Below, piece by piece: positions 5,061 to 6,212 of a DNA stretch of 6,212 bases. The position numbers were made by a program, and so were the translations under genes. The notes beneath the pieces are model-generated. The model was not told the DNA's origin, did no database searches, and saw nothing but the letters and a program-made list of their open reading frames with translations. Each line of letters begins with the position of its first letter. The stretch's first letter is position 1. This DNA is from Hydrogenophaga sp. (GTDB lineage: Bacteria > Pseudomonadota > Gammaproteobacteria > Burkholderiales > Burkholderiaceae_C): contig JAIFNE010000113.1 in assembly GCA_020047875.1 (NCBI GenBank), positions 1 through 6,212 on the forward strand. The letters are read 5' to 3'.

Positions 5061-5935
5061 ACCGCATGAGCACCCCATTTTCCCTGCGCATCTTCGTCGC
5101 AGACGGCGACCCCGACGGCCTGCGCATCGTCGAGCGCTTCAACGCCAGCGCCCGCACCGTGGTGTTCCCGCGCGCCTTGCTGCCGCAGGTGAAGGCCCGG
5201 CCCGAGCTTCAGCAGACCGGGGTGTATCTGTTGCTCGGCCCCCGGCCAGACGGCGAGGGCGAGCTGCTTTACGTGGGCGAGGGCGACCCGATCCTCCCGC
5301 GCCTGCAAGACCACCAGTCGAAGAAAGATTTCTGGACCCGCGCCATCGGCTTTGTGGCGGTGGGCGGGCTGCTGAACAAGGCCCATGTGCAGCTTCTGGA
5401 GGCGCGGCTGATCGCGCTGGCCCGCGCGGCCAAGCGCGTGCCGCTGGACAACGGCAACTTCCCCGGCCAACCCACCCTGAGCGAGGCGGACCGGGCCGAC
5501 ATGGAGGTGTTTTTGGCCCACATGCTGGGCATGCTGCCGGTGCTGGGGGTGCATGCGTTTGAGTCGGTGCCGGCCGTGGCCGCCAAAGCGAGCCCGGTGC
5601 TCAGCTGCAAGGGCAAGGGTGTGCTGGCCAGCGGCCACGAGGCGAGCCAGGGTTTTGTGGTGAAGGCGGGTTCGCAGGCGGTGGCCGAGTCGGTGCCTTC
5701 CATGCAGCAGGATGTGCACGGTATGTTCGACCTGCGGCAGGAGCTGATCGCCAACGGCGTGCTGGCGCTGGCCGACGGGCTGTACCGCTTCACGCAGGAC
5801 TACAGCTTCAGCTCGCCCAGCACGGCAGCTGCCGTGGTGCTGGGGCGCAGCGCCAACGGACGCATCGAGTGGAAGAATGCGCAGGGGCGGACGCTGAAGG
5901 CGTTGCGGCAAGCCGAGCTGAGTTTATGCTGTTAA
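5057..5935 (+). CDS. GIY-YIG nuclease-family protein with C-terminal DUF4357
   Basis: 292 residues, full length. Residues 54-134 form a GIY-YIG-like fold: TGVYLLLG (GIY as Gly55-Val56-Tyr57), LLYVGEG (YIG as Tyr72-Val73-Gly74), then Arg82 and His86 in ILPRLQDH, Glu115 in LLEARLIALA and Asn132/Asn134 in PLDNGN. Tyr, Tyr, Arg, Glu and Asn match the catalytic set of the family, so it may cut DNA, although the substrate is unknown. The C-terminal part (about 199-284) matches the DUF4357 pattern: GFVVKAGS, LIANGVL, YRFTQDYSFSSPSTAAAVVL, GRSANGRIEW, GRTLKAL. Between them is a linker of about 60 residues. The ATG at 5057 overlaps the preceding stop (ATGA); ATG 5066 is an alternative. No strong ribosome binding site is visible, so it was probably translated by coupling to the now truncated upstream gene. 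Specific role unknown. Confidence 0.83.
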   Translation: MNRMSTPFSLRIFVADGDPDGLRIVERFNASARTVVFPRALLPQVKARPELQQTGVYLLLGPRPDGEGELLYVGEGDPILPRLQDHQSKKDFWTRAIGFVAVGGLLNKAHVQLLEARLIALARAAKRVPLDNGNFPGQPTLSEADRADMEVFLAHMLGMLPVLGVHAFESVPAVAAKASPVLSCKGKGVLASGHEASQGFVVKAGSQAVAESVPSMQQDVHGMFDLRQELIANGVLALADGLYRFTQDYSFSSPSTAAAVVLGRSANGRIEWKNAQGRTLKALRQAELSLCC

Positions 5936-5957
5936 TGTGTTTATAAACACAGTTTTT
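5936..5957 (+). terminator. AT-rich palindrome with T5, probable terminator
   Basis: TGTGTTTATAAACACA (5936-5951) is a perfect 16-bp palindrome starting right after the GIY-YIG stop codon, followed by G and five T residues (5953-5957). It can fold as a 6-bp stem with a TATA loop. The stem is AT-rich and weak for a terminator, so an operator or protein-binding site is a real alternative; the two flanking genes converge here. Confidence 0.45.
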
Positions 5958-6012
5958 GCAGTGTACGGAAGCGCTGCCTGGCTGGCAAGCCCCGAAGCCG
6001 AATCAAGGTCTT

Positions 6013-6212
6013 TCAGGCCGGCTCGTTGTTCACCACCTGCGCTTCAACCTCGATCACGCCGTCGAACAGGTCGATGGCGGTGGCGGCTACCTGCGCGGTG
6101 TCGCGGTAGGCGTAGGCGCCTACGCCCACCGCGCCCACGATCGGCAGCCAGCGCGTGGCACCCCGACCCAGCGCGCGCCGCGACAGGATCGCACCCAGGC
6201 GCCGCGTGATGG
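6013..6212 (-). CDS. 3' end of a minus-strand gene, hypothetical protein
   Basis: The minus strand is open from the right edge to a TGA at 6015-6013, giving the last 65 residues of a protein whose start lies beyond the window. It reads ITRRLGAILSRRALGRGATR, then WLPIVGAVGVGAYAYRDTAQ, then VAATAIDLFDGVIEVE, and ends VVNNEPA. The basic helix followed by a glycine- and alanine-rich segment (LPIVGAVGVGAYAY) suggests a membrane-associated or helix-packing region; a loose likeness to EcsC-family C-termini (LPVVGAVGG-type) was noted but is not enough to assign it. The codon pattern (G/C in third positions) supports coding on this strand over the overlapping plus-strand frame, which is arginine- and proline-rich. 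It converges on the GIY-YIG gene, with 77 bases between the stops. Confidence 0.6.
   Translation of the reverse strand, partial: ITRRLGAILSRRALGRGATRWLPIVGAVGVGAYAYRDTAQVAATAIDLFDGVIEVEAQVVNNEPA

Noticed and set aside
4072..5157. Minus-strand open frame of about 360 codons opposite arsA and the AlbA_2 remnant
   Set aside because: It spans the arsA junction and three recognisable plus-strand pieces; composition is that of an antisense shadow.
5024..5911. Minus-strand open frame opposite the GIY-YIG gene
   Set aside because: The plus strand carries clear GIY-YIG and DUF4357 motifs over the same span; the minus product is His/Gln/Arg-rich without family features.
5936..5951. SOS (LexA) box
   Set aside because: The palindrome begins TGTG and ends CACA and does not fit the CTGT-N8-ACAG pattern.
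6109..6126. Perfect 18-bp palindrome GGCGTAGGCGCCTACGCC
   Set aside because: It lies inside a coding region for a Gly/Ala/Tyr-rich segment and is readily explained by repeated GGC/GCC/TAC codons.
5937..6209. Plus-strand open frame after the GIY-YIG gene
   Set aside because: It starts inside the palindrome, its product is Arg/Pro-rich without a family, and the minus strand gives the better coding pattern.
1..6212. CRISPR arrays, tRNA or rRNA genes, insertion sequence ends
   Set aside because: No regularly spaced repeats, cloverleaf-like segments or transposase motifs were found on reading both strands.

Overview
High GC, strong third-position GC bias and the gene content point to a betaproteobacterium, most likely of the Comamonadaceae (Hydrogenophaga/Comamonas type). 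This assignment rests on recognising protein families by eye, not on a database search.

Left part (1-2128): the end of a protocatechuate 4,5-cleavage (meta) operon in the order ligA-ligB-ligC (pmdA-pmdB-pmdC in Comamonas). LigA (partial) and LigB form the ring-opening dioxygenase. LigC should oxidise the ring-opened semialdehyde to 2-pyrone-4,6-dicarboxylate. LigA and LigB look intact, but ligC has two out-of-frame internal deletions, one of which removes the active-site segment. A terminator-like hairpin with a T-run closes the operon at about 2079-2128.

Middle part (2129-3131): an aldo/keto reductase gene with its own good ribosome binding site, also broken by one frameshift. From 3132 to 3312 there is a non-coding stretch that ends in a compact palindromic operator candidate.

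Toxin-antitoxin module (3313-3894): ccdA antitoxin and ccdB gyrase toxin, nine bases apart, small and apparently complete. Two 8-bp palindromes one helical turn apart lie just upstream, as expected for autoregulation by a ribbon-helix-helix antitoxin.

Right part (3937-6212): the first half of an arsA-type ATPase gene runs abruptly, in the wrong frame, into the C-terminal end of an AlbA_2/Schlafen-type ATP-binding protein gene. This junction marks a deletion or rearrangement. The AlbA_2 remnant overlaps by 4 bp (ATGA) a full-length GIY-YIG/DUF4357 protein gene. A palindrome followed by T5 ends that gene. The last 200 bases hold the 3' end of a gene on the minus strand.

Overall: an aromatic-catabolism operon end beside an accessory region (TA module, truncated genes, nuclease-like gene) with several gene-disrupting lesions in a short distance. 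The lesions may be real decay or an assembly problem; sequence alone cannot decide. No RNA gene, CRISPR array, insertion sequence or replication origin was seen.
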